Positions 25,331 to 33,482 of a stretch of DNA of 64,000 nucleotides are shown piece by piece (within the stretch, counting starts at the first letter, position 1; each line of letters starts with the position of its first letter). The position numbers and the translations under genes were made by a program. Source of the DNA: Thalassospira profundimaris. Its GTDB lineage: Bacteria > Pseudomonadota > Alphaproteobacteria > Rhodospirillales > Thalassospiraceae. A model generated the notes under the pieces. It did no database searches and had not been told where the DNA came from. It was given only the letters and a program-made list of their open reading frames with translations. The stretch is from the NCBI RefSeq assembly GCF_003326755.1, contig NZ_JPWH01000015.1, positions 1 through 64,000 on the forward strand, in the 5' to 3' direction.

Positions 25331-27460
25331 TCACCCTTTCAGCATTCGCAGGCCGCTGCCGATCACGAGGAATTCGCTGATCTCGTGGGCAACCACGACA
25401 GCCGGCAACGAGAACTGACCGGAGACGGCGCCGATAATGAGCGCCCCGATAACGACGGCAGACAGGCCCAGATTCTGACGAACGACCGTCTGTGTGCGAC
25501 GAGCCAATCCGAGAGCGTAGACAAGCTTGTTGAGGTCGTCGGCCATAAGCGCCACGTCCGCCGTTTCAAGAGCAACGTCCGTGCCGGCGGCGCCCATCGC
25601 GACGCCGACCGTGGCCTCCGCCAGGGCTGGCGCATCGTTCACACCGTCGCCCACCATGGCGACATGGCCGGAGGCGACCGTGAGTTCCCTAACCTTGGCG
25701 ACCTTGTCTTCCGGCTTGAGATCGGCATAGACCTCGTCAATGCCGGCCTCCGAAGCAATCACCTGGGCGGTGCGTGGATTGTCCCCGGTCAACATCACGA
25801 CCCGTCGCACGCCTATATCATGCAAGCCCTTGATCGCGTTCCGCGCGTCAGGGCGGAGATTATCGCGCAGGGCCAGAAGCCCCCAGGGTGCTTGGTCGCT
25901 GCCAACGATCACCACCGTCTTGCCGTCACTCTGGAGGCGGTGGATGTCGGATACGAGGTCGCCAAGGCTCAATCCCAACTTGTCCTCGAACAAGGCAGGA
26001 TTCCCGACAAACACGGTGGCGCCGTCTATCTGTGCCTGAGCGCCGGCCCCAGTCAGCGAGCGCGCGTCCGAAACTTCAGGGAACTTCAGCTCGCGCTCTT
26101 CGGCTTCATCTATGATCGCGCGCGCAAGGGGATGCTCGCTGCGCCGTTCAACACCGGCAGCGAGCGCGAGCAATGCGTCGTCCGACGCCGGACCGGCGGG
26201 GGCGTTTTTACTTAGGATGATATTCGTGACCTCGGGCTCACCGCGCGTCAGGGTTCCGGTCTTGTCGAGAGCGACGACCTGAACCTTGCCAAGCTCCTCG
26301 AAATAGACGCCGCCTTTGACGAGCACGCCCTTACGCGCCGCGGTGCCAAGGGAGGCTACCATGGTGATCGGGATGGAGATCACCAGGGCACAGGGGGCGG
26401 CGGCGACAATGAATATGGTCGCCCGCATGATCGCATCTCGCCAGTCCATGCCGAATGCAAGAGGCAGGAGCAGCGCAAGCACGATGCCGACCACCAGAAT
26501 GGCCGGGCTGTAGCGCACGCCGAATCGCTCGATAAAGCGTTGGCTTTTGCCGCGACGCTCCTGCGCCTCCTCGACCATCTGAATGATCCGGGCGAGCGTG
26601 TTATCGGCGAATGTGCGTGTTGCGCGCACCTCCAGGGCTGCCTCGCCGTTGATGGACGCAGCAAACACCGTGTCGCCCGGCGCTTTTTCGACCGGGACGC
26701 TCTCGCCGGTGACCGGCGCCTGGTTGACGCTGGAGATACCGTTAATGATCTCACCGTCCGTGGCGACGGATTCGCCCGGACGTACGATAAAAACGTCGTC
26801 GAGGGCCAGGTCTTCAACGGGCACTTCAAGCTCGGCGCCATCACGGCGGACCAGCGCGACCTTGGGCGCCAGAGCCATGAGCGCGCGGATGGCTGAACGG
26901 GTCTTTTCCTCCGTGTACCCCTCGGCCGCTTCGGAGATGGAATACAGGAAGACGAGCATCGCGCCTTCGGCCGGCTGCCCCATGGCGGCGGCAACGATCG
27001 CCGCGATCGACATGAGAAACTCGATGCCGATCTTCCGCTCAAAGATGAGAGCCTGTAACGCTTCACGACCGAAGAAGTATCCGCCAACCACGATCGCCGA
27101 AAGGTAAAGCGGCAGGGAAAGAACCTCGAACGCGGGCCAGAATCCGGCAATCCAACCGATCAACAACAGGAGGCCGGACGCCGCCGAGGTTATGACCTTG
27201 AGGTTACGCCACGGTTTCGGCAAGGTCGGCAGCTCTCCCCTCGCCTGCGGCGGAAAGCCGATCTCGCTGAGCCTTTCCTTCAACTCCCCGTCGCTCACCG
27301 CTCCGGGGTCATAGCTCACCCTGACCTTGGCCGATTTCGGAAAGACGATAATGTCGGCCACGCCGACGGTTTCCGTCATCTCCCGCTTGAGCGCCGCGGC
27401 ATCATTCTCACAATCGAGATTGGCCACGCGGCACTCGACGGTCAGCGTTTTTTGGGTCAT
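25331..27460 (-). CDS. Heavy-metal P1B-type ATPase with APC in place of the usual CPC motif
   Basis: Metal efflux pump of the P1B family, 709 residues from the ATG at 27460 (GGAGATG site upstream). The N-terminal HMA-like domain has LDCENDAAAL instead of MxCxxC. The membrane metal motif reads AAAPCALVISIP, so the first Cys of the common CPC is Ala. Other motifs are intact: TGES, phosphorylation site DKTGTLTRGEPEV, GDGVNDAPAL. The C-terminal part has HEISEFLVIGSGLRML. With the adjacent lspA and divergent CmtR-like regulator, Cd/Pb/Zn export is most likely, but the altered motif makes the ion uncertain. Confidence 0.9.
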   Translation of the reverse strand: MTQKTLTVECRVANLDCENDAAALKREMTETVGVADIIVFPKSAKVRVSYDPGAVSDGELKERLSEIGFPPQARGELPTLPKPWRNLKVITSAASGLLLLIGWIAGFWPAFEVLSLPLYLSAIVVGGYFFGREALQALIFERKIGIEFLMSIAAIVAAAMGQPAEGAMLVFLYSISEAAEGYTEEKTRSAIRALMALAPKVALVRRDGAELEVPVEDLALDDVFIVRPGESVATDGEIINGISSVNQAPVTGESVPVEKAPGDTVFAASINGEAALEVRATRTFADNTLARIIQMVEEAQERRGKSQRFIERFGVRYSPAILVVGIVLALLLPLAFGMDWRDAIMRATIFIVAAAPCALVISIPITMVASLGTAARKGVLVKGGVYFEELGKVQVVALDKTGTLTRGEPEVTNIILSKNAPAGPASDDALLALAAGVERRSEHPLARAIIDEAEERELKFPEVSDARSLTGAGAQAQIDGATVFVGNPALFEDKLGLSLGDLVSDIHRLQSDGKTVVIVGSDQAPWGLLALRDNLRPDARNAIKGLHDIGVRRVVMLTGDNPRTAQVIASEAGIDEVYADLKPEDKVAKVRELTVASGHVAMVGDGVNDAPALAEATVGVAMGAAGTDVALETADVALMADDLNKLVYALGLARRTQTVVRQNLGLSAVVIGALIIGAVSGQFSLPAVVVAHEISEFLVIGSGLRMLKG

Positions 27461-27496
27461 GGATGGCATCTCCGATAGAAACAATAAATCAGTAAG

Positions 27497-27660
27497 TACT
27501 GATATGATGATATATTTGGTTAAACGACAATGAAAGCCATAATTGGAGATCCTCGGGGGACTATTCGGAACGGCCGCTTGTCAGCGCAAACTGCACGCAC
27601 GGCCCAGCTGAATCCTGTGCATAGACAGAATTCACCAGCCGCTGATATGATGATATGAAA
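27497..27660. promoter_or_regulatory. Divergent promoter region with two copies of a TGATATGATGATAT operator
   Basis: The motif TGATATGATGATATA occurs at 27500-27514 close to the ATPase start, and TGATATGATGATATGA at 27643-27658 close to the arsR-type gene. The same core recurs at 28319-28329 before the cation transporter and, inverted, at 36185-36195 before the truncated ATPase copy. It is probably the binding site of the CmtR-like regulators. Confidence 0.6.
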
Positions 27661-27682
27661 CGATGCTAGAAGGGTAAACCAT

Positions 27683-28138
27683 ATGATGATGTCCAGACCG
27701 GCCGAGATGTTTGAGCTTCAAGCCAAACTGTTCCGAGGCCTGTCCGATCACTCGCGTCTTGCGATTCTCGAAACGCTGCGTGATGGGCCGTTAGCGGTCG
27801 GGCAAATCGTCGAAAAATGCGGGCTGACGCAATCCAACACCTCAAACCACTTGAGGTGCCTGAGCGAGTGCGGACTGGTCGCCTCCGAACAGGAGGGTCG
27901 CTTCGTCTATTATCGCCTGAGCGATCCGCAGATCGAGAAACTGCTTCGCCTGGCCGATGAGTTCCTTGCGGAAGCGGGCCAACGGATTTACGCCTGCACG
28001 AACTATGACAGTAGAGAGGCAAGGCGACCGGCTGAAACGGCCGGTAGGAGAAGGTCGCCTGCAAAGCCAAAGAGGAAAGCGGGCGGCACACGCGAACCGG
28101 TCACCGCCAGGTCACCTGCAAAGGTCGCCGCCGACTGA
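27683..28138 (+). CDS. CmtR-like ArsR-family Cd/Pb-responsive repressor
   Basis: Metal-sensing winged-helix repressor of 151 residues. The DNA-recognition helix region is TQSNTSNHLRCLSECGLV, in which the Cys-x3-Cys pair matches the alpha-4 ligands of CmtR. A third Cys in RIYACTNYD after the core matches the C-terminal CmtR ligand. About 40 extra residues rich in Arg, Lys, Ala and Pro follow. The gene is divergent from the ATPase-lspA-scsB operon and upstream of a cation transporter, with matching operator motifs before each. Metal specificity is inferred from the Cys pattern. Confidence 0.87.
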   Translation: MMMSRPAEMFELQAKLFRGLSDHSRLAILETLRDGPLAVGQIVEKCGLTQSNTSNHLRCLSECGLVASEQEGRFVYYRLSDPQIEKLLRLADEFLAEAGQRIYACTNYDSREARRPAETAGRRRSPAKPKRKAGGTREPVTARSPAKVAAD

Positions 28139-28300
28139 CGTGCCGCGACCGTTCGGAGTCGGCAGTTCTGCTAAGCATCCCTTCCGACGGTCCTCTTTGT
28201 GGACCCCGTGACTCGTCGGATAATCCCCAAGACAGATTGGCCTACAGACGGTGGGCCTTAGTGCGGCGCATGAGCGGGATTGCTTTTCCACCCAGTGTTT

Positions 28301-28329
28301 CGCTATATCAGCCATTAATGATATGATGA
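28301..28329. promoter_or_regulatory. CmtR-type operator before the cation transporter
   Basis: Inverted halves ATATCA (28305-28310) and TGATAT (28319-28324), the latter continuing as TGATATGATGA, repeat the motif found between the ATPase and the arsR-type gene. It lies 40 bases before the transporter start. Confidence 0.5.
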
Positions 28330-28369
28330 AGCATTTCCCCAGGCGGGATCAACGACGAGGGAATGATGC

Positions 28370-29005
28370 ATGGCCCCGTCTGGAAAAGACACGCGGCTTG
28401 ACGAAGGCGATGCCGCCGAGAAATCCGCGCTCAAGTGGTTGCTCGGCATCAACTTCTCGCAGGTCATCGTCGCCGGCGCTGTGGGGATTGTTGCGGACTC
28501 AACCGGCCTTTTGGGCGCCGCGCTCGACAACGTCGCGGACGCCGCCGTTTATGTCGTCAGCCTATACGCGGTGGGCCGGACCGTTGTGGCCAAATCGCGT
28601 GCCGCGCGCTTGTCAGGCGTGCTTTTGATCGCGCTGGCCCTCGGCTTGTTCGGTGAAGTCATCCGCCGTTTTCTCGGGGCATCTGAACCGATCGGATTGG
28701 CCATGATCGTAACCGCCATCGCGAACGCGGCGACCAATGCCGTTGGTCTGCGGCTTTTGCGCTCACACCGCGATCGCGGTGTGCACTTGAAGGCGTCGTG
28801 GATATTCACCGCCAACGACATGATTGTGAACCTCGGCATCGTCGCGTCCGGCCTCGCGGTGATGGTTTTGAAGTCCCCGCTTCCCGACCTGCTGATCGGG
28901 TTGGTATTGGTTGGGGTCATCATCAAAGGCGGTTGGGAGATTCTTGAACACGCCAAAGAAGCGCGCCATGCGGCCGATTCGGCCGCGGAAGGACACGAAC
29001 GTTGA
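28370..29005 (+). CDS. Small cation diffusion facilitator-like transporter
   Basis: Integral membrane protein of 211 residues with about six hydrophobic segments, resembling the membrane domain of CDF/CzcD metal transporters but without the usual cytoplasmic C-terminal domain. Metal-site-like motifs are DNVADAAVY (near residue 48) and TANDMIVN (near residue 148), where canonical CDF proteins have HxxxD-type sites. It follows the CmtR-like regulator and has its own copy of the operator. It probably contributes to Cd/Zn efflux or accumulation control; the ion is not certain. Confidence 0.8.
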   Translation: MAPSGKDTRLDEGDAAEKSALKWLLGINFSQVIVAGAVGIVADSTGLLGAALDNVADAAVYVVSLYAVGRTVVAKSRAARLSGVLLIALALGLFGEVIRRFLGASEPIGLAMIVTAIANAATNAVGLRLLRSHRDRGVHLKASWIFTANDMIVNLGIVASGLAVMVLKSPLPDLLIGLVLVGVIIKGGWEILEHAKEARHAADSAAEGHER

Positions 29006-29065
29006 GGGAGATCATATGGCCCATAAAGTGTGGTGTTTTGTGCGTCGATGCTTTTCGCAGCACGA

Positions 29066-29138
29066 TTTACGACAGTGGAGAGGCAGAGCGACCGGCTGAA
29101 ACGGATGATATGAAAAGGTCGCCGCCGACTGACGCGCC
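29066..29138 (+). pseudogene. Relic of a second arsR-type 3' end
   Basis: Bases 29066-29103 (TTACGACAGTGGAGAGGC and onward) closely match 28003-28040 inside the CmtR-like gene, and 29112-29138 match 28119-28146 at its end, with the 77 bases between them missing. No frame is preserved. The transporter gene is thus bracketed by a full regulator gene and the tail of another copy, a trace of duplication or recombination. Confidence 0.55.
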
Positions 29139-29251
29139 GCAGCGGCGCGGAATCGCTATCGGCACCGGTAAAAAAGAGCCGGCCCAACAGGCTTCATCCC
29201 CTTGTCCCCTGCTTTAAAGCTCACCGTCCGCGCTCCGGCTTGACCAGGCTC

Positions 29252-30115
29252 TTAGAGAGCATTGATCGGGATCTTTAGATAAGAGACGCCATTGTTTTCG
29301 GGCGGCGGCATCTCGCCAGCGCGCATATTGACCTGCACGGACGGCAAGAGCAGGGCCGGCACATCCAGGCTTTTGTCTCGCACGGTGCGCAGGCGGACGA
29401 ACTCGTCTTCGGTGACGCCTTCGCGGACGTGGACGTTCTGATGGTGCTGCTCCGCGACTGTGGTCTCCCAGGCGTAGGTGTCACGCTGCGGAGCCTTGTA
29501 GTCATGGCACAGGAACATCCTTGTCGCTGGTGGAAGTCGAAGGATTTTGCTGATCGAGCGATAGAGCTCACGGGCATCCCCGCCGGGGAAGTCACAGCGC
29601 GCCGTTCCGTAATCCGGCATGAAAAGGGTATCGCCAACGAAAGCGGCGTCACCAACAACGTAGGTCACGCAGGCCGGTGTATGACCCGGCGTGTGCATGA
29701 CGCGCGCCGGCAGGGCACCGATGCTGAAGGTGTCTCCGTCAGCGAACAGATGGTCGAATTGCGAGCCGTCGGTGTGAAAACCGTCATCCGCGTTGAAAAC
29801 GCTCTTGAATATGGCCTGCACCGCGGTGACGTGTGCGCCGATCGCCGTTTGTCCACCGAGCGCGTCCTTTAGATAGGGACCGGCGGTCAGGTGGTCGGCG
29901 TGGACGTGGGTTTCCAGAATCCAGTCAACGGTCAGGCGGTTCTTGCGGACAAAGGCGATGATTCGGTCTGCGGACCCGGTGCTCGTGCGGCCCGCGTGCG
30001 GATCATAGTCGAGGACAGGGTCGATGATGGCGCAGTGCTGCCCCTCGGGCTCGGCCACGACGTAGGAGGCCGTATTGGTCGTCTGATCAAAGAATGGTGT
30101 GACGCTAGGGCGCAT
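29252..30115 (-). CDS. Metallo-beta-lactamase-fold protein, persulfide-dioxygenase-like (Blh type)
   Basis: A 287-residue glyoxalase II-like hydrolase or dioxygenase. The metal motif THVHADHLTAG lies near residue 70, with further ligands in HTPGHTPACVTY and GDTLFMPDYG. This matches the Blh/ETHE1-like persulfide dioxygenases that oxidise sulfide-derived persulfides. The divergent regulator is BigR-like, and BigR controls exactly such genes in Agrobacterium and Xylella, which supports the call. No rhodanese domain is fused. Confidence 0.85.
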   Translation of the reverse strand: MRPSVTPFFDQTTNTASYVVAEPEGQHCAIIDPVLDYDPHAGRTSTGSADRIIAFVRKNRLTVDWILETHVHADHLTAGPYLKDALGGQTAIGAHVTAVQAIFKSVFNADDGFHTDGSQFDHLFADGDTFSIGALPARVMHTPGHTPACVTYVVGDAAFVGDTLFMPDYGTARCDFPGGDARELYRSISKILRLPPATRMFLCHDYKAPQRDTYAWETTVAEQHHQNVHVREGVTEDEFVRLRTVRDKSLDVPALLLPSVQVNMRAGEMPPPENNGVSYLKIPINAL

Positions 30116-30267
30116 AAGTTTCTCATTCAGGTTTGGTCTGTCTTCGCGCTTTACGGCCTGTGGCGGAGCAGCTTGGCGTCACGCCGCTGTCGTTTCCACG
30201 GATCAGAGAAGCACGCTATCGAAACTCGACCTTGACACTATATGCATGTTACAGCATGTTCGCATAC
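30116..30267. promoter_or_regulatory. Divergent promoter region between blh-like and bigR-like genes
   Basis: The strip from 30233 to 30268 (CACTATATGCATGTTACAGC and following) is AT-rich and contains GCATGTT twice plus inverted ATGCA/GCAT elements immediately before the regulator start. It is the most likely BigR-type operator. Confidence 0.4.
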
Positions 30268-30633
30268 ATGGATATCACAATGATGCAGCGGGCCGCAAGA
30301 CAGGCCAGCGATCTGATGAAGGCGCTGTCCAACGAGAACCGCCTCATGATCCTGTGTCAGCTTGCAGACGGCGAAAAATCCGTCGGCGAATTGGCGGCGT
30401 TGCTCGAACTGCCACAGCCAGCGGTATCGCAGCAGCTCGCTCGGATGAGGAACCAGGGGCTAGTTGCCTCCCGGAAGAACGCGCAGATGGTCCACTATTC
30501 GCTGGCGGGCGACGCCGCCACAAGGGTCATTGCCGTGCTCTATGAGCTGTACTGCGCACCTGCGGAAGCTCAGGCAAAGACAGGGGAACTGGAAGCGGCG
30601 GGTGACGCACCAGGCGAAGGATCGCTGCGATGA
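30268..30633 (+). CDS. BigR/SqrR-like ArsR-family sulfide/persulfide sensor
   Basis: A 121-residue repressor counted from the ATG at 30268 (MDITMMQRAARQ). The two conserved cysteines of the BigR/SqrR family are in place: Cys30 in LMILCQL and Cys96 in VLYELYC, which form a di- or tetrasulfide on persulfide exposure. The recognition helix is QPAVSQQLARMRNQGLV. An upstream in-frame extension to 30133 exists but would overlap the divergent promoter. It is expected to repress the divergent MBL gene and perhaps itself. Confidence 0.88.
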   Translation: MDITMMQRAARQASDLMKALSNENRLMILCQLADGEKSVGELAALLELPQPAVSQQLARMRNQGLVASRKNAQMVHYSLAGDAATRVIAVLYELYCAPAEAQAKTGELEAAGDAPGEGSLR

Positions 30634-30761
30634 AAGACTGTGAAACAGATCGCCGAAAGCTCGCGGCTCCCGCCGGGGCCAGACCCGGGCGCGGCGGCGA
30701 AGTGCCGGTGATCAATGACGGATTTTTTCGGAAAGAGAGGCCAGAAGATGGACCGACGTAA
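30630..30761 (+). CDS. Possible 43-residue coupling ORF between the bigR-like and oxidase genes
   Basis: The ATG overlaps the regulator stop (ATGA) and the TAA lies 14 bases inside the multicopper oxidase gene. The product is basic, hydrophilic and matches no family. Its exact overlaps at both ends suggest translational coupling, but chance cannot be excluded. Confidence 0.3.
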   Translation: MKDCETDRRKLAAPAGARPGRGGEVPVINDGFFRKERPEDGPT

Positions 30762-32238
30762 GTTTTTGTGGAGTGCCGGGACGGGTATCGTGTCAGCGGG
30801 TCTGTTGGGCCGGTCTCTGGCCGCCGAGGGATCGCGTTCCGCTGCGGATATTGCCGCCGCTACCGATACCATAGAAAGGCAGGATAGCGGTGTAACCGGC
30901 CCGCTGCGGGAGTTCCGCCTCGTTGCCCAGCAGGGCGAGGCCGAGGTGGCCCCAGGCAAGGTCTATCAAACCTGGCTGTATAACGGCCAGTTTCCCGGAC
31001 CCGAGATTCGCGTCAAGGAGGGCGAGCAGCTCCGCATTATCGTCGAAAACCAACTGCCGGAAGAAACGACCGTCCACTGGCATGGCGTGCCCGTGCCCAA
31101 TGCAATGGACGGTGTCCCCGGCCTGACGCAAAAGCCGATCGCGCCTGGCGAGAGCTTCGTTTACAAATTCGAGGCGACGCCGGCCGGCAGCTATATCTAC
31201 CATTCCCATGTCGGTTTGCAGATCGATCGCGGCCTCATCGGCCCGCTGGTGATCGAGGAGGCAACGCCTCACGTCACCTACGATCGCGATTACGCCCTCG
31301 TTCTTGATGACTATCTCCCCGGCGATCCGCAGCCGCTCGGCGGCATGGGCGGTCGAAGGGGAATGATGGGCCGCACAATGGGCGACGGCTGCAATGACGG
31401 CTGGTGGGGCGGAAACCGGCAGGGCGGCGGCATGATGGGCGGCTGGATGGATATGGAGCGCCAGATGCCCCCCTATCAGGGTTTGCTCATTGGCGGCCGG
31501 CTGCCGGACGACCCGCAAGTTTTCGAAACCAAGCGCGGCGAGCGCGTACGGCTTCGCCTCATCAACCCGTCGGGCGCAACCACTGTTCGCGCGGCAATCG
31601 GCGGCCACCGGATGATGGTGACCCATTGCGACGGCCGCCCCGTCGAGCCCGTTACCGTCGATAGTCTCGTCCTCGGCGCCGCCGAACGCTATGACGTGAT
31701 CGTGGAGGCGACCAACCCGGGCGTGTGGCCTATCGTTATCGCCGCGATCGAGGGCAACGCGCCGCCCGGGCGCGCGGTGCTTCGCTACACCGACGCCGCA
31801 GCCTCCGCTTTGAGGGACGGCGTACCCGAAGGCTTCAGAGGCGGACGCCAGCTGTACTATCAGGACTTGCAGGGGCTGGAGACATTGCCGGCCGGCCGGC
31901 CCGACCGCGTCTTCGATCTGATGCTGAGAGGCGGGATGATGGGCTCGGCCTGGACCATCAATGGCCAAGCCTATCCCGCTGCCGATCCGCTGATGATCAA
32001 CAAAGGCGAGCGGATTCGTTTCCGCATGAGCAACCACAGCATGATGCTGCATCCGATGCATCTGCACGGACACTTCTTCCGCGTCGGCAACGCCCTGAAG
32101 GACACGGTGCTGGTGGGGGCGCATATGGGCCGAGCCGAGTTCGATTTCGTCGCGGACAATCCCGGCCGCTGGTTCTTCCACTGCCATAACATCTATCACA
32201 TGGAGGCCGGCATGGCCCGTGAGGTTCGTTACGCCTGA
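30748..32238 (+). CDS. Multicopper oxidase with Tat-type signal (copper tolerance)
   Basis: Periplasmic cuproxidase of 496 residues. The N-terminus MDRRKFLWSAGTGIVSAGLL is a twin-arginine-like signal. Copper ligands are visible in all four blocks: HWHGVPVPNAMDG (near 109), YHSHVG (near 150), HPMHLHGHFFRVG (near 434) and HCHNIYHMEAGM (near 477). A Gly/Met-rich insertion around residues 195-235 resembles the methionine-rich copper loops of CueO/CopA types. The ATG at 30748 follows an AGAGAGG site. It is followed by PepSY and SHOCT genes. Confidence 0.92.
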   Translation: MDRRKFLWSAGTGIVSAGLLGRSLAAEGSRSAADIAAATDTIERQDSGVTGPLREFRLVAQQGEAEVAPGKVYQTWLYNGQFPGPEIRVKEGEQLRIIVENQLPEETTVHWHGVPVPNAMDGVPGLTQKPIAPGESFVYKFEATPAGSYIYHSHVGLQIDRGLIGPLVIEEATPHVTYDRDYALVLDDYLPGDPQPLGGMGGRRGMMGRTMGDGCNDGWWGGNRQGGGMMGGWMDMERQMPPYQGLLIGGRLPDDPQVFETKRGERVRLRLINPSGATTVRAAIGGHRMMVTHCDGRPVEPVTVDSLVLGAAERYDVIVEATNPGVWPIVIAAIEGNAPPGRAVLRYTDAAASALRDGVPEGFRGGRQLYYQDLQGLETLPAGRPDRVFDLMLRGGMMGSAWTINGQAYPAADPLMINKGERIRFRMSNHSMMLHPMHLHGHFFRVGNALKDTVLVGAHMGRAEFDFVADNPGRWFFHCHNIYHMEAGMAREVRYA

Positions 32239-32297
32239 GTCTTGGACTCCGCCGTTTCAAGTCGCAAAATTCGTATCAAGCCAAATGGAGAAACAGC

Positions 32298-32858
32298 ATG
32301 ACCTTCAAATTTCCACGTTGCAGTAACAGCGTTGCAACTATCGTCGCCATCGCTGCACTCACCGCGGGGGTCGCCGGAACCGCCGCGGCTTCAAATGAGC
32401 CAAGCGAAACTCAGGCTAATGCGGCCGCGGATGTGATCGCGCAAGCAAGTCAGGCGCCAGCGGAAGAACCGGCCGCCGAGAAGAGCGAGCTTTCGATGGA
32501 ACAGGTTATCGCGAAGGTGAAGGAACAAGGATACTCCGACATCTCCGAGATCGAACGCGAAGGCGATCGATACGAAGTCATGGCGAAGAACGCCGAAGGT
32601 AAAAAGGTCGAAATCTACGTCGATGCGAAGACGGGCGAGATTATCAAGAAAGACAAGGGAGACAAGGCCGCCCTCTCGAAGGACGAAGTCATAGCAAAGT
32701 TAAAGGAACAAGGTTATCCGGAGGTCTCCAAAATCGAACGCGAGCGCGAGGGAGATCAGTATTGGGTCATGGCGCGCGACGTCGACGGCAAAAAATTCGA
32801 GCTGCATGTCAACGCAAAGACAGGCGAGATTACGCGCAAGGAGCAGGAAGGCAAATAG
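32298..32858 (+). CDS. Secreted protein with two PepSY domains
   Basis: A 186-residue exported protein with a signal peptide (about residues 1-34) and two tandem PepSY-type repeats: MEQVIAKVKEQGYSDISEIE with YVDAKTGEI, then KDEVIAKLKEQGYPEVSKIE with HVNAKTGEI. PepSY domains in the periplasm are thought to inhibit proteases or bind ligands; copies next to copper genes are common. The repeats are about 65 residues apart and very similar, a recent internal duplication. Confidence 0.85.
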   Translation: MTFKFPRCSNSVATIVAIAALTAGVAGTAAASNEPSETQANAAADVIAQASQAPAEEPAAEKSELSMEQVIAKVKEQGYSDISEIEREGDRYEVMAKNAEGKKVEIYVDAKTGEIIKKDKGDKAALSKDEVIAKLKEQGYPEVSKIEREREGDQYWVMARDVDGKKFELHVNAKTGEITRKEQEGK

Positions 32859-32897
32859 GGTCGATGCTGCCGTCGCGACAGATAAGGAGAAATCGAA

Positions 32898-33242
32898 ATG
32901 AAAAAACTAGCGGTTATGGGTGCTGCCTCCTTGGCAGCATTGGGGTACAGCGCGCTCGCCTGGGCTCAGCAAGCTGATCCCTACTACGGGCGTCACATGA
33001 TGTGGGGTGACGGCTGGTACGGTTGGTTCTTGGGCCCTGTCATGATGATCTTGTTTCTGGCAATTGCCGTCGCGGTCGTTGTGCTCATCGTCCGATGGCT
33101 TGGGGGGACCGGGCATGGTGGTTCGGCGTCGCCTGCCGTGCCCCCACGGAAGCACTCCATCGATATTCTTAAGGATCGCTTTGCGCGTGGTGAAATCGAA
33201 AAAGAGGAATTCGAGGAAAAACGACGGATTCTGGAGGAATGA
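32898..33242 (+). CDS. Small membrane protein with SHOCT domain
   Basis: A 114-residue protein with an N-terminal signal-like segment, a His/Met/Trp-rich stretch (YYGRHMMWGDGWYGW) that could bind copper, one membrane helix (about residues 48-70) and a C-terminal SHOCT motif (SIDILKDRFARGEIEKEEFE). SHOCT-bearing small membrane proteins are frequent beside copper oxidase genes. A relic of the same motif occurs at 36830-36898. Confidence 0.85.
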   Translation: MKKLAVMGAASLAALGYSALAWAQQADPYYGRHMMWGDGWYGWFLGPVMMILFLAIAVAVVVLIVRWLGGTGHGGSASPAVPPRKHSIDILKDRFARGEIEKEEFEEKRRILEE

Positions 33243-33273
33243 CGCCTGACGCTTTTAGAGAACGAATGTGGAA

Positions 33274-33482
33274 ATGATGACCAATAAAAAAAGGAATTTG
33301 CGAAGTTTTTCTCTGGGGTCGCGGTCGAGGAAATCACAATCCACTGGGCACTTGGCTTAAGTGGCGTTCTCCCGCTTAAATTTTGGGCTTTTACGCTTAA
33401 TCCAACATTCAATTCAATCCTTATGGTGTTTTGGCCCATTGTTGCGGTTGCATTGATCTACTATGCCTGGATCAAAAAATAA
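33274..33482 (+). pseudogene. Small two-helix membrane protein read through a frameshift in an A7 tract
   Basis: ATGs at 33274 and 33277 open a frame starting MMTNKK that is soon lost, while the -1 frame downstream encodes KEFAKFFSGVAVEEITIHWA and a hydrophobic C-terminus to the TAA at 33480. Joining them through the run of seven As (33286-33292) gives a 69-residue membrane protein. Either one A has been lost or ribosomal or transcriptional slippage on the A-run makes the product. Confidence 0.5.

Noticed and set aside
30793-32199. 468-codon minus-strand frame opposite the first multicopper oxidase
   Set aside because: Antisense shadow; His/Ala-rich without domains, whereas the plus strand has all copper ligands.
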